Of a stretch of DNA of 64,000 nucleotides, positions 54,706 to 64,000 are shown piece by piece (within the stretch, counting starts at the first letter, position 1; each line of letters begins with the position of its first letter). This DNA is from Sisyra terminalis (Eukaryota > Arthropoda > Insecta > Neuroptera > Sisyridae). The notes under the pieces are model-generated. The model ran no database searches. It was not told where the DNA came from and saw only the letters and a program-made list of their open reading frames with translations. Location: NCBI GenBank assembly GCA_958496175.1, contig OY292278.1, forward strand, positions 16,120,001 through 16,184,000, read 5' to 3'. The translations under genes were made by a program, and so were the position numbers.

Positions 54706-55850
54706 TAATTTTAACTTATAAACTAATGATTTTACTCTCAAATTGATTCCTGAATATTATTTTTGCAGATCAATTTTTTGCTAAATTGAATTCAACTTCA
54801 TCGAACAGTGGCATGATAATTTAATGGCAATAATCAATAAAATGGTTAATTAAAATTCATGGCTCGCATTGAGCCATTACTTAATGCTCTGTTTTTTCTT
54901 CTTTTTGATAAGACAGTAATTTTTATCATCTCTAATAGTTATCTGCTTTCTTCATTCTAAATCAGCCGTTGTTCGTTAAATTCAATGTTAAAGGTAATCT
55001 TTTTTGGGTAATTGAATTTTTGTGTCTTGTATTTTGAATCTTCGGGAGTAATCTGCAAATCCTTTGTTTCCTTATTAAGTTGTGAAAATGTTTTTTATTA
55101 CAGGAAGTTAAAAAATGATATTGACACCATAAAAGAATAAAAAATAGTGTTCCAAAATCTATAGGGTATCAATGAAGATTGTTATTGATTAACATTTTGA
55201 TACCATGAGCACATTTGGGCTAGAGACAGTAGCTGTGCTCCTTGGAAAATTAGGAAATTGTTTTTTTAATAACCGAAAATGAAAGCAATTTAATTTCAAG
55301 TCTGTGATATAGGAATTGAAAATAATCATAAAAAATGAGGTAAAAATGAAAATTTGTATCCTCCTGAAAAAATTGGTTCTTCTTGCAAAAACCGCTGTTG
55401 GTACCCATGATTGAAATACAAATGTATTTTCCAAATATATTTTTGTATTGTATAATGCTGAAAACCAAAAATGGTATTGAACAATATTTAAGAGGGAAAA
55501 TAGTATTAAGCATGCGCCTAAGAAGGATTTACGCCAAAGTTCGTGAAGTCCGGGTCTATGCAGGCATGATTTTAGGGGTGACATAATATTCGGGATGCCA
55601 AAATTTTAAAGGCGAAAAATGTACGGACAATTCAAATCCAAAAAGTGAATTGAGTTAATTTCGCTTTGAATATAGAGAACAGATGTTTTTGACCTGGATT
55701 CAATCGAGCCCCAGGGGTTTGGTAAGTCAGTCTCACGGGTATGATGGAGGCCAAAAGACACCCCCCGACTCAAATGGTTAGGTCCTCCTCAAAATAAATA
55801 TTTTGTTTTATATTGAACTAGAAAAAATCATATTTTATTTTTCCTACTAA
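54706..55850. other. Gene-free interval downstream of M4
   Basis: Open frames on both strands at 55189-55586 overlap each other and have no family features. No transposon ends identified. Confidence 0.4.
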
Positions 55851-55899
55851 GATGGGTTCGGTGAAAAAGTATATGAAACTGGTGAGAATCAGTATCTCC

Positions 55900-56225
55900 A
55901 ACATGGTTAAGAACCGCTGGTATAGAATATCTTCAGAAAAGTATAACAGATATAATTTCATAGAATTTATTTTCCAATTTATTACATCACATTCTTCAAT
56001 TGTAAATCACAGGAAATTAGAGAACGGCCATTCTGATAAATTCGATCCTTTCGTCAGAATATTTAAAGTCCTATGCGAACCCAAGTAGTCGAAATACGTC
56101 GACTTATCCATAAAAATATATTATGCCTACGATTTTGAAGAGACCATAGTTAATGAATGTATTTCCTTGCATTATCCTCTTAATATACAATACTGAAGAT
56201 ATCCGAAAATATATGGGAGATAATG
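55900..56225 (+). pseudogene. hAT transposase-like fragment, inverted relative to neighbour
   Basis: About 56020-56220 pairs in reverse complement with about 56630-56880 inside the adjacent hAT element. Plus-strand reading gives FDPFVRIFKVLCEP and, after a stop, DFEETIVNECISLHYPL, compatible with the middle of a hAT transposase. Broken by stops. The assignment rests mainly on the inverted match to the neighbouring element. Confidence 0.4.
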
Positions 56226-56234
56226 CATCATGGA

Positions 56235-57125
56235 CAGTGGTGGATTTAAGTTCGATACCGCCCTAGGCCTCATTAGATATGCCGCCCTTGTTGTTCCATA
56301 GCAAAGTGGTTATCAAGATAAAACATTTTTCAACTTTTTTCCAACAATCAATTATGATTTATTCTTCTTCTTTCTGGTCTTGGATCGCGGAAAACTTCAA
56401 TTATATAATCGTAATCGATTTTTCGTACTAATTCAGTTTCAATAGATAATATTGCCAGGACATTAAGTAAATCTTGGCCCACACTTACATGTTAGTAACT
56501 TTCCCGTTTTTCAGGCTGCAATAAGATTATTCTTCTGAACAATTAGGTGTTGAGATTCAAAAATAGCACAGAGCATTGTCATCTTTAGGGTAACACATCT
56601 CGAAAATTCCGTAATGCTATATATTCAAAATACTTTCGGATATCTTTAATATTGAATTTTTAAGAAGATAATGTAAGAGATCTACTTCATTATACGAATA
56701 CTTTTATAACGAATATTTCTCCTTAATCGTAAGCATAGATTGTTTTAGATAAGTACGACGTATTTCGACTACCAAGGCTCGCATAAGACTTTAAATGTTT
56801 TCATAAAAAAAAAAATCGAATTCAGCACAAAGTTCTACGGTTTTTAAAAAATACCATCATGAGGATCTCTAATTTGTCCTTAATGTCCCCGGAATACCAG
56901 ATTTAACAATTGAAAAATGTGATGCGATTAATTGGAAAGTAAATTCTATAAAAAATATTTATTGTACTTTACTGAAGATAATCCATACATTCATAGCGAA
57001 ACTAACTAAAATCAATTTTTGAATTTACAATGTCTGTGAATTCTTCACCTTTAAAATTTTGCCGCCCTTAAAATCGTGCGGCCCAAGGCCCAGGCCTCAG
57101 GGGCCTAGGCGTTAATCCATCACTG
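56235..57125 (-). mobile_element. Deleted hAT transposon with 8-bp target duplication
   Basis: The 891-bp element has termini CAGTGGTGGATTTAA and GTTAATCCATCACTG and a perfect flanking duplication ATCATGGA (56227-56234 and 57126-57133). Minus strand near 56345-56480 encodes LLNVLAILSIETELVRKIDY then DYIIEVFRDPRPERRR. This matches the C-terminal dimerisation end of hAT transposases (L..LAxLSIE.E). Internally deleted and not functional. Confidence 0.85.
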
Positions 57126-57133
57126 ATCATGGA

Positions 57134-59680
57134 ATCTTTCGACAATATTGTACTCTAATGTTGACATTGTTATGTATATTTTTTGATTCTCAGTGCCAAA
57201 TTGTTCAGGAGAAAGATCTTTTTCGACCCTGGAATGACTGAAAAGTTACTAACATGGAAATGAAGGCCAATATTGACTTTTTGCCCTAGCATTTTTATCA
57301 ATTGAGCCAAAATTAGTGCAATAAATCGATTACGATGATATAATCGACGTTTTTGTGCGAACCAAGGGTAGAAAAAATAAATTTTTAATAAGTTATAGAT
57401 AGAAAATAGCTGCGACTAATAGTATTCTTAGAAAAATATTATTAAAAATTATAAGTTATATTTAAAAAAGTATGCATATGTAAAAATACATAAAAAGTTT
57501 TGATGAAATTAATAAAAATTATTATATAAATTAAATATTTGAAATTCATATGTTTTATCTTCATAACCATCTTGTTATGGAACAAGGGTGGCATATCGAA
57601 TGGGACTTAGGGCGGTTTTTAAACAAATGTGATTCTTCTTGGAAAAATGTCAGTCAGACCTCATTATTGAAATATATTTATGTTATCTGTAAATATAATT
57701 TTCTATTCTTAGGTGTTTAAACATTTTAAAGATAATATTGCGTGACTTAAATTTGTCAAAATTAATGCATCAAAATAAAAAAATATTATTTGAAAACTTC
57801 TCTTAAGATTTTACTGAGTATGATCATTCTTTGAAGAGTGATGTAAAGTTTAAAAATTATTAGTTTTAAATCTTTTGCAAATGTTATTTCACACTACGGA
57901 ACCTTTATGTTATTCGACACGTGCTAAAAGTTTCAAAGAAAAAAAATTCTTCCCGATTATCATATTTTAGCATCACTAGGCTTTAAGGCAAAAACTGTTT
58001 TTTTTTCAAGAATTTTTTTTTTCATTATATTGGAGTAAAACAAAATTAACCAAGCCGAAGGCTGCGTTGTTTGGTAAGTAATCCATGATGACATTACTAA
58101 AGAAAAGTTACGGCTACTGTTCAATTACGCAACCAACGTTCAAAACAAACACAGGAAATTGAATGTCGTTGGAAAATTTATCAAAATTAATGAAATTGAA
58201 TGAATGTCCGACTTTGAGAACGGTCACATTAAACTCAAAACCTTATAAAGTCGAATTATTTGAGATTCATGTTTTTTATTGGATTTGACTATCGTAATTT
58301 TGAAATGGAGTTAAAGGTCAAAACTATTTCATGTAACAAAACAAGAGAAAATTGATTTAGTTTGGAATAAAGTAAGGAATTGCTACAATTTAAATCAGAA
58401 TTATTTTTTAGTGGAATATTCATTCGGTTATTGTATTTTCGAAGTTTAAATTATAATAGTTGTGAATAAGATGTTTTACATTTACACTACATTTCGTCAA
58501 TCTGGTTAGGGACGAATAAATCATTACGGTTTTAAGGGTCGTCAATACCAGGGGATTATGTCACCTGGGAACAACACAGCTGACATACATTCACTAAGGA
58601 ATATTTTCAAATAGCTCAGTGCCTAAAGGAGACGAAATCGATTATGTAGGACGTAAAAGGCCTATTTCCTCTTTGTTGACGATTTCTATTCAATTCTGAT
58701 ATTTTTTTTTCTTTATCTCGTTGACATCATTGTACTCCATTCTATCAAAAAATCAACATTATCCACGAATGCCTATATATTTATATCGATACTTAAGAGC
58801 GAAAAAAAATTAGGTTGTATAAACATTAACGTAGAAGTGATTGATTTTTAAATATTTTCATGATTCTATAAGTTTATTCGAAGCAAAATAATGGAAATAT
58901 TAAATTTTTTCTCGACAATTCTAATCATGACATCGAAAAATGAAGACAATAAATATATTTTTTTGTTCTTGGTCCTTTTTTTCACACTTTTACAAAAGAC
59001 ATCGAAACTCCCTTGAAGAAGTCAAAAAAAACGGGGAACTAGTATTCACAGGAATTACTTCCATTTGATGCATATTACTATTTATAGCATCTTTTGAGCA
59101 CTGAATTTGAATAATTGAGAAAGTATGAATCCTTTTGAAATCTCACGTGCTTAATAAAAAGTACCCAAAATGAATCAACTTTCTGTCATAATTATGCTCC
59201 CCCAACATTGAAATATAGTCAATTTTGGAGGAATAGAAAACACGAAGAAAAAGAAACCGATTTTTATTTGTTAGAATAGTACTTGAAAGATTGGTTTCTT
59301 AAACTGTTAAAAATGTATTTTCATTTATCGCTTAGGAATGAAAAGCTCTTGTTTCAAAATAACAAGCTACTTGTTAAGTCTACTATAAGTTGTTCAGAAA
59401 ATTTTGCACACATTTTAAGAAAACAGCTTTAAAAATTACGTTTAAACGTATCTTTAAAAACTTCAATATAATTATTTCTATTAAATATTAGTACAAAAAG
59501 GTATCTTGTATTCTATGGCACTTGAAAATTTTTCGTTACACTTAATTTTATGGGGAAATATATGAGTTATTCGATTTATTTGAGCTTTTTTGTTGTAAAT
59601 AAAAAAAAAACAGTTTAATAAGCTTTCAAGTAAACAAATATTATTTCTAATGGTTAATATGTTTAGTGTCTATTAGTTAC
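57134..59680. other. Gene-free interval
   Basis: About 2.5 kb of AT-rich DNA with no recognised gene or element ends. Confidence 0.4.
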
Positions 59681-59689
59681 GGGAATACT

Positions 59690-59830
59690 AGTTATAAAGA
59701 TTTGATAAAATTCGGCAAGCAGTACGGTCTGAAGATTAACAAAACAAAATCAAATATAATAATAGCTGATCGAGAAACTAATTATTTATAAGAAATCAGA
59801 GAAATTATCGGTTGAAAAGTTGTCCCAAAA
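59690..59830 (+). pseudogene. LINE reverse-transcriptase fragment (palm-distal)
   Basis: Reads DLIKFGKQYGLKINKTKSNI, then IADRETNYL, stop, EIREIIG. This is the 'GLKINxxKT' block that follows the catalytic motif of non-LTR RTs. Its natural continuation, the LINE C-terminus, appears ~1.5 kb downstream at about 61360-61650. Confidence 0.6.
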
Positions 59831-60060
59831 TCATATATCAAAGAACTTAAGTCACTAATGCCGGAGGATGCTGTGAAAAAATCAAACACTGTATAGTGAA
59901 TACCCAAATTAGCGACGATGAAACTAACGAGAAATAAACCGCCGAACTAAAAGAGACATTCAATGAATACAACATCTTAAAAGCTCATTTTTCCGATTTG
60001 GAAGAAGGACTACAACAGTATCGCCCACAGGAAGACAACATTTCTTCGCAACTTGGCAAT
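59830..60060 (+). pseudogene. RILP-like gene fragment, decayed (plus orientation)
   Basis: ELKSLMPEDA near the left and, in another frame, AELKETFNEYNILKAHFSDL followed by EEGLQQYRPQED resemble the RILP homology region (Rab-effector adaptor). Stops and frameshifts interrupt it. Its best match in the window is the minus-strand pseudogene at 60242-60700. Family recognition is tentative. Confidence 0.45.
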
Positions 60061-60241
60061 ACGGATGTATAGTGTATCAAATATTTAAAATTATTATTTA
60101 ATTAATAATTATTAAAAATACATAGTAAAATCAGCTAATTAACTGATTTTTTAATGCCCCACACACGCATGCGAGGCTTGGTTCCTAAAAAAGTCGAACC
60201 TCAAAAGATTGAAATTTTGGATCTTAGATAAGTAGTGTACA

Positions 60242-60700
60242 TTACAGCTCGTTGATTTTGCAATTTTGCTCAGCAACAAAATCAAAAGTCAAATCGGTAT
60301 CAATGGTTGTTGAAAAACTTTTTATAGCTTTGTTCTTTTCCTTTGGGCAATAAAATGGCAGTTCTTCTTTTAAATCGGAAACATGAGCTTTTAAGTTGTT
60401 GTATTCATTGAACATCTCTTTTAGTTTGGCGGGGCTAAACCGTGGTCGATTAGAGTCCTTCAAGTTATAGATTATCTTTTTTGAAAGATCAGACACTTCT
60501 GTGTAAGTTTGGGCTAAATCTTCTGCTTTTTAACTGGCGATTCCTAATCGATTCCTTAAGATATTCAATTCCCGTTGTTGATCTTGCATTTGTATAAGGA
60601 AATAAGTTCTTTCTTCACACAACGTGCGGAATTGAGTTAATAATGTCCACTGTTTACGACCCAATTCTATTGCAGTGGAAATAAGACATTCAAACATACT
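60242..60700 (-). pseudogene. Intronless RILP-like (Rab effector) pseudogene
   Basis: Minus strand from the ATG near 60700 reads MFECLISTAIELGRKQW, then a Glu/Gln-rich coiled coil ending LGIAS, one in-frame TAA (near 60530), then YTEVSDLSKKIIYNLKDSNR, PRFSPAKLKEMFNEYNNLKA and HVSDLKEELPFYCPKE. The PRFxxxxLKExxxERNxLKxxVxxLxEEL pattern is that of the RILP/RILPL homology domain, an effector of lysosomal and ciliary Rabs. Continuous coding without introns plus a stop suggests a processed or transposon-carried copy. Confidence 0.5.
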
Positions 60701-60746
60701 AAGAGCATTATGGTAAAATTTCAGATCCTTGATAATGACAACTTAA

Positions 60747-61063
60747 TACAAGTTTCAGAGTACTAGGATCAAATAAATAGTTAAAACTAGATGTTGACTC
60801 GCGACGTTTCGGCTTTTTATTAAGTCTTCCTCAGGCGTTCATAAACAGTCGCTTTAACCCTGTCAACAATAATCCTCGTCATGATTCTTATTATTTTTTA
60901 TTGGCTGTACCATATTTATAAAATGGATCATGACAAGGATTATTGTTGACAGGGTTAAAGAGACTTTATGAACGCCTGAGGACGGCTTGATCAAAAGCCG
61001 AAACTTCGTGAGTAAACATTTAGTTTTGACTACTTATTTGATCCAAGTTCTCTGAAACTTGTT
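60747..61063. mobile_element. Foldback element with hammerhead-like core (second family)
   Basis: Arms of ~140 bp (ACAAGTTTCAGAG... against its inverse at 61063) surround a ~50-bp loop. On plus, 60976-61003 reads CTGAGGA, a GGCTT/AAGCC hairpin and GAAA. The left arm has the inverse, CTGAGGA with a weaker hairpin. It is unrelated in outer sequence to the 11.8-kb family. Confidence 0.6.
60976..61003 (+). ncRNA. Hammerhead-like core motif
   Basis: CUGANGA (60976-60982), stem II GGCTT/AAGCC, GAAA (61000-61003). Core layout only. Stems I and III were not confirmed. Confidence 0.35.
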
Positions 61064-61116
61064 TTAAATAATAAAAGCATACTAAGGGTCTCATGAACGG
61101 AGAAAAGAAATAATAA

Positions 61117-61315
61117 TTTAATGGATAATAATATGTCTCATGAGACTCAATTTCTTCTTTATTACGACGCGTTTCAACAGTTTTTGACTGTCATCATCAG
61201 GTAATAATTATTTTGTCTAATATTACCTGATGATGACAGTCAAAAACTGTTGAAACGCGTCGTAATAAAGAAGAAATTGAGTCTCATAAGACATAGGTAT
61301 TATTATCCATTAATT
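61117..61315. mobile_element. Near-perfect foldback with hammerhead-like core (third family)
   Basis: Arms of ~90-100 bp that are almost exact inverses around a ~14-bp spacer (about 61203-61220). On plus, CTGATGA (61227-61233), an ACAGT/ACTGT hairpin and GAAA (61252-61255) are followed by CGCGTCG. The left arm carries the same on minus. This motif is widespread in Penelope-like element terminal repeats. Confidence 0.65.
61227..61255 (+). ncRNA. Hammerhead-like core motif (consensus CTGATGA)
   Basis: The closest of the set to the canonical hammerhead: CUGAUGA, stem II ACAGU/ACUGU with a 5-nt loop, then GAAAC. The base next to the stem is an apparent U-U mismatch. The mirror copy lies on minus in the left arm. 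Confidence 0.45.
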
Positions 61316-61359
61316 TGTTGTAACTCGGAAATAAATAAAGTACTTAGAAATAATAAGCC

Positions 61360-61650
61360 CATCTTCCAAGAATTTAGCATACATGATAGGCTCTTAAGTA
61401 TAATAAATAAGACATATTAATGGTACTTCGGTCATAGAACCAAGAGAATTGGAGAAATGGAACTATTAATAGTTTAAGGGTAAAAAGGAAGGCAAACATA
61501 GTAGAAGATTCCCCATGCAATAGTCGAAACGTATATAGGATCAGATTGGTCAGTTATTGCCTGAAGCCGCACATCTAGCACAGGACAGGAAAACATGGAA
61601 GATATCACCAAATCTATAGAGTTGAAAGAATAGAAGAAACCTAAATAAAC
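61360..61650 (+). pseudogene. LINE C-terminal domain fragment
   Basis: Reads RLLSIINKTY, WYFGHRTKRIGEMELLIV, then after stops SDWSVIA and QENMEDITKSIEL. These follow the order YFGHxxR...YELLxLIxxGKxxGKR...SWLxxIRxWTG...W of the C-terminus of insect endonuclease-reverse transcriptase LINEs. Multiple stops. Confidence 0.55.
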
Positions 61651-64000
61651 CATATAGTAGTCGAAGCTTAAAATCTTATTAAATAGTTGTCACTAATTGT
61701 AACAGAATGCAATTTATAAATCCCGATAAAAACACTAAAAATGTCAGAATAAACAATAGTAAATATTGATAAGGTAAAATGAATGATTGTGAACATTTTC
61801 AACGTGTAAAAGTATTTCCACGGTACATTTTCCTGCGAAAAAACAAAACGATACTCCGCATATTTGTTGAAACGTTTCAGACGTTCCTTAATAAGATAGC
61901 GTCATCCAAGCAAATGAATTCATCTGTGCTAGATTTTTCTGTATTTTGCTTTAACAAGCGAACGGAACACATTTTCCCGTTTCGCTTCGTGTTAAAAATA
62001 GCACAAAATAAAAATTGTCTTCGCAACTTGGCAACACGGATGTACCTACAGTGTATCAAATAAAACCGGAACAGTTGGATGAAATTACCTACGACTCTAA
62101 ATTGAAACTAATTTTTATTCAGTTTCTAATTATCTTTTCTTTTTTTAAGTGATTATCGTCTCTTTCCACTTGACAGCTTTTAAAAGCTTAAGCTTTTCAC
62201 TAGAAGGTTTCGTAAGGAAAAGCTTTCCTAATGGTAAAGTTCGCTGATCTATATTTGTATGAATTTATTGTATTTTTAACCCAAAAGTAGAGTTATTTAA
62301 CAACATATAGTAATCATCCCTAATCTCATAAACTGTAAAAAGCGTTGTAAAATAAATTCACAATTTTCAAATTCCCTTCAAAGTTTAAATTGATGTTGTA
62401 TTAATTAAAATAATCGCACATATATATCAAAAATAATTCGAAAGGGTTGCAAAGTTTTTCATGTTGTTTTCATGTGCTTCATGAGTACCAACAAATGTGG
62501 TTAATTATGAAGCGTGATACAAATAAATTAAGTTTAATTACAAAGGCAAAATTGAGGCGCAATCACGAGGTTTACAAATTCATTTTATTATATTCGTGTT
62601 TCATTTAATGAACCCGAAACACTGCTTCATTCGAACGTAAGTGCCACCAACTACTGAGGTCAAATACGTCATGTGCATTCGTTGGTTGTATTCCCGCTTT
62701 TCACCACTTTGCTCCCTGGATCATGCATTATTTCATTCTACACTATTTGTTCGTATTTTGTTTGCCAAACTCCTATTCTGTTTTACAATGTTGAGATTAT
62801 TCTTGGATGTAACACGGATCAACTTGAAATACACATCGATGTATCGTGAGACTCTGGAGAGCTGTTGACAGTACCAATATCTACAATAGTCGTCGTTGTC
62901 ATGGTGATAACGGTGCTGGAGATAAAATAATGGTTTAACCACCCACATATGCACATCAGCCACTTCTATCTTAACATTAATTTTTATCAGAAAAAAAAAT
63001 GTAAAGTACGGAAAACAGCAGGTATGTATATAACACATACATCTGAACACAGAAAACAAATGGTTAAACAAATGTGAATGGAAAATTATAGTAATACAAG
63101 AAAACAAAACATACTGCATATAATTCCATATAAACCTATAAAACATTTCAACAGTTACCCCAATTGTTCTCTTTTTAAACAATTGTAAGTGAATAAAATA
63201 AGCACACAAATAATTACAGTAAAATCTCTTTGAATGCTGCATTAACCATTGTTTAATTGTCGTTTACAGTTTCTATAAATTTCTAGTTTTTGTTTCTTAT
63301 TTTGTCCGGTTTTACCAACATATTTATATTTATTTTCAGATGAACTTTCAGGATTATCTTACGGTTTTAGATCACCTGCAACATTAAAGTACCGAATAAA
63401 TTTTACCACCCCAGTTTAATCCAGAACTATTAAATTATTAATTCTATTTCCTTTGGCATTGTTTATCCTCGAAAAGGTTCTTAAAATTGGAATAGTTCAC
63501 TCTTCATTTCAATAAATCCATTATTTCAATTTGTTTTCTTCCTCTTTCGTTGACTTACCAATTTCTTTCTACAACAACAAATATGAATTATTTTTATTTC
63601 AGAATATAACCCATCCCGTTTGGATGTCGCTAGAATTTGAAAACTTAAATTTCTAAGATTTTCTAAAGTGCAACTTTGAATTTTAAATGAAAAGCCCTGG
63701 TTAACTTTGGTTTATTTTGATGCGGCTCTTTATTGAAGTTGTGGTTTTCGAATTAAAGACCGTAGGGTGATTCCATGTACCTTGTAATAAGCTCCAAATT
63801 TCTAAGCTTTAAAGATGTAATCTGGAGAGATTTTGCAAGTAGATATGCAAGATGCAAGGGTGCACTACAAAAATATATTTAAAAAAATCAATAGTACGAC
63901 TTCTAATCCGGAAGTTATAACTTCAATGAACAGATGTATCAATATTAAGGATGATCTCTATAGCCAAGAAGTACTTATGAGTAAAGTAAAACACCCTATT
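61651..64000. other. Unassigned right end of the window
   Basis: A string CTTCGCAACTTGGCAACACG (near 62021) recurs at about 60047, next to the RILP-like fragment, marking another repeat. The patch 62640-62940 has higher GC than its surroundings but no gene I can name. The 169-codon minus-strand frame at 62733-63242 is Phe/Tyr/Cys-rich with no domain. The rest is AT-rich. Confidence 0.35.

Noticed and set aside
55189..55586. Overlapping open frames on both strands
   Set aside because: Mutually overlapping, without family motifs, codon bias or splice-linked partners.
60599..60601. The internal TAA of the RILP-like fragment region as an intron or start boundary
   Set aside because: Surrounding reading is continuous and in frame on both sides of a single stop near 60530, without GT..AG signals, so a nonsense mutation in a pseudogene is simpler.
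62733..63242. 169-codon minus-strand open frame
   Set aside because: Length is notable in AT-rich DNA, but composition is Phe/Tyr/Cys/His-rich, no domain or signal peptide is convincing and no splice-linked exons are visible. Not annotated as a gene.

Overview
The window looks like AT-rich nuclear DNA of an insect. Evidence: small phase-conserved introns with GT..AG ends, TATA boxes about 30 bp before plausible cap sites, c-type lysozymes, GH13 maltases of the insect type, jockey-like non-LTR retrotransposons, a Helitron with the A|TC...CTAG|T insertion signature, hAT elements and mariner-like debris. A beetle-like genome is plausible, but the order cannot be fixed from the sequence alone.

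Two multigene clusters dominate. (1) 0.5-25.7 kb: five three-exon c-type lysozyme genes (here Lys1-Lys5). Lys1 (+) and Lys2 (-) lie on the two arms of a ~1.2 kb inverted duplication. Lys3 (+) is single and strongly acidic. Lys4 and Lys5 (+) lie in two tandem copies of a 5-6 kb block that also carries a foldback repeat, mariner-transposase debris and a decayed reverse-transcriptase fragment. A jockey-bearing repeat sits at the junction, and a Helitron was later inserted in the second copy only. (2) 29.1-54.7 kb: four GH13 alpha-glucosidase (maltase) genes (M1-M4, all +) with eight or nine exons and shared intron positions. M1, M3 and M4 have signal peptides. M2 lacks a visible one and carries a +1 frameshift near its C-terminus. 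M4 ends in a GPI-anchor-like tail. M3 and M4 have each lost a different intron.

The remainder is gene-poor. It holds non-autonomous DNA transposons, three with perfect 8-bp target duplications (35.5, 52.5 and 56.2 kb), a TTAA-flanked foldback element at 2.06 kb, and a ~1 kb foldback at 5.2 kb. It also holds two decayed fragments resembling a RILP-like gene in opposite orientations (59.9 and 60.2-60.7 kb), set inside a broken LINE. Foldback elements at 11.8, 13.2, 19.8, 60.7 and 61.1 kb each carry a CUGANGA - stem - GAAA motif resembling the core of the small hammerhead ribozymes of Penelope-like elements.

Functionally, the lysozymes hydrolyse peptidoglycan. The basic copies fit immunity and the acidic copy fits gut digestion. 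The maltases release glucose from maltose or sucrose in the gut lumen or at the gut surface. Both clusters are expanding by local duplication, and the repeats are the likely substrate for it. All exon models are inferred from splice signals, reading frame and paralogue alignment, without transcript evidence.
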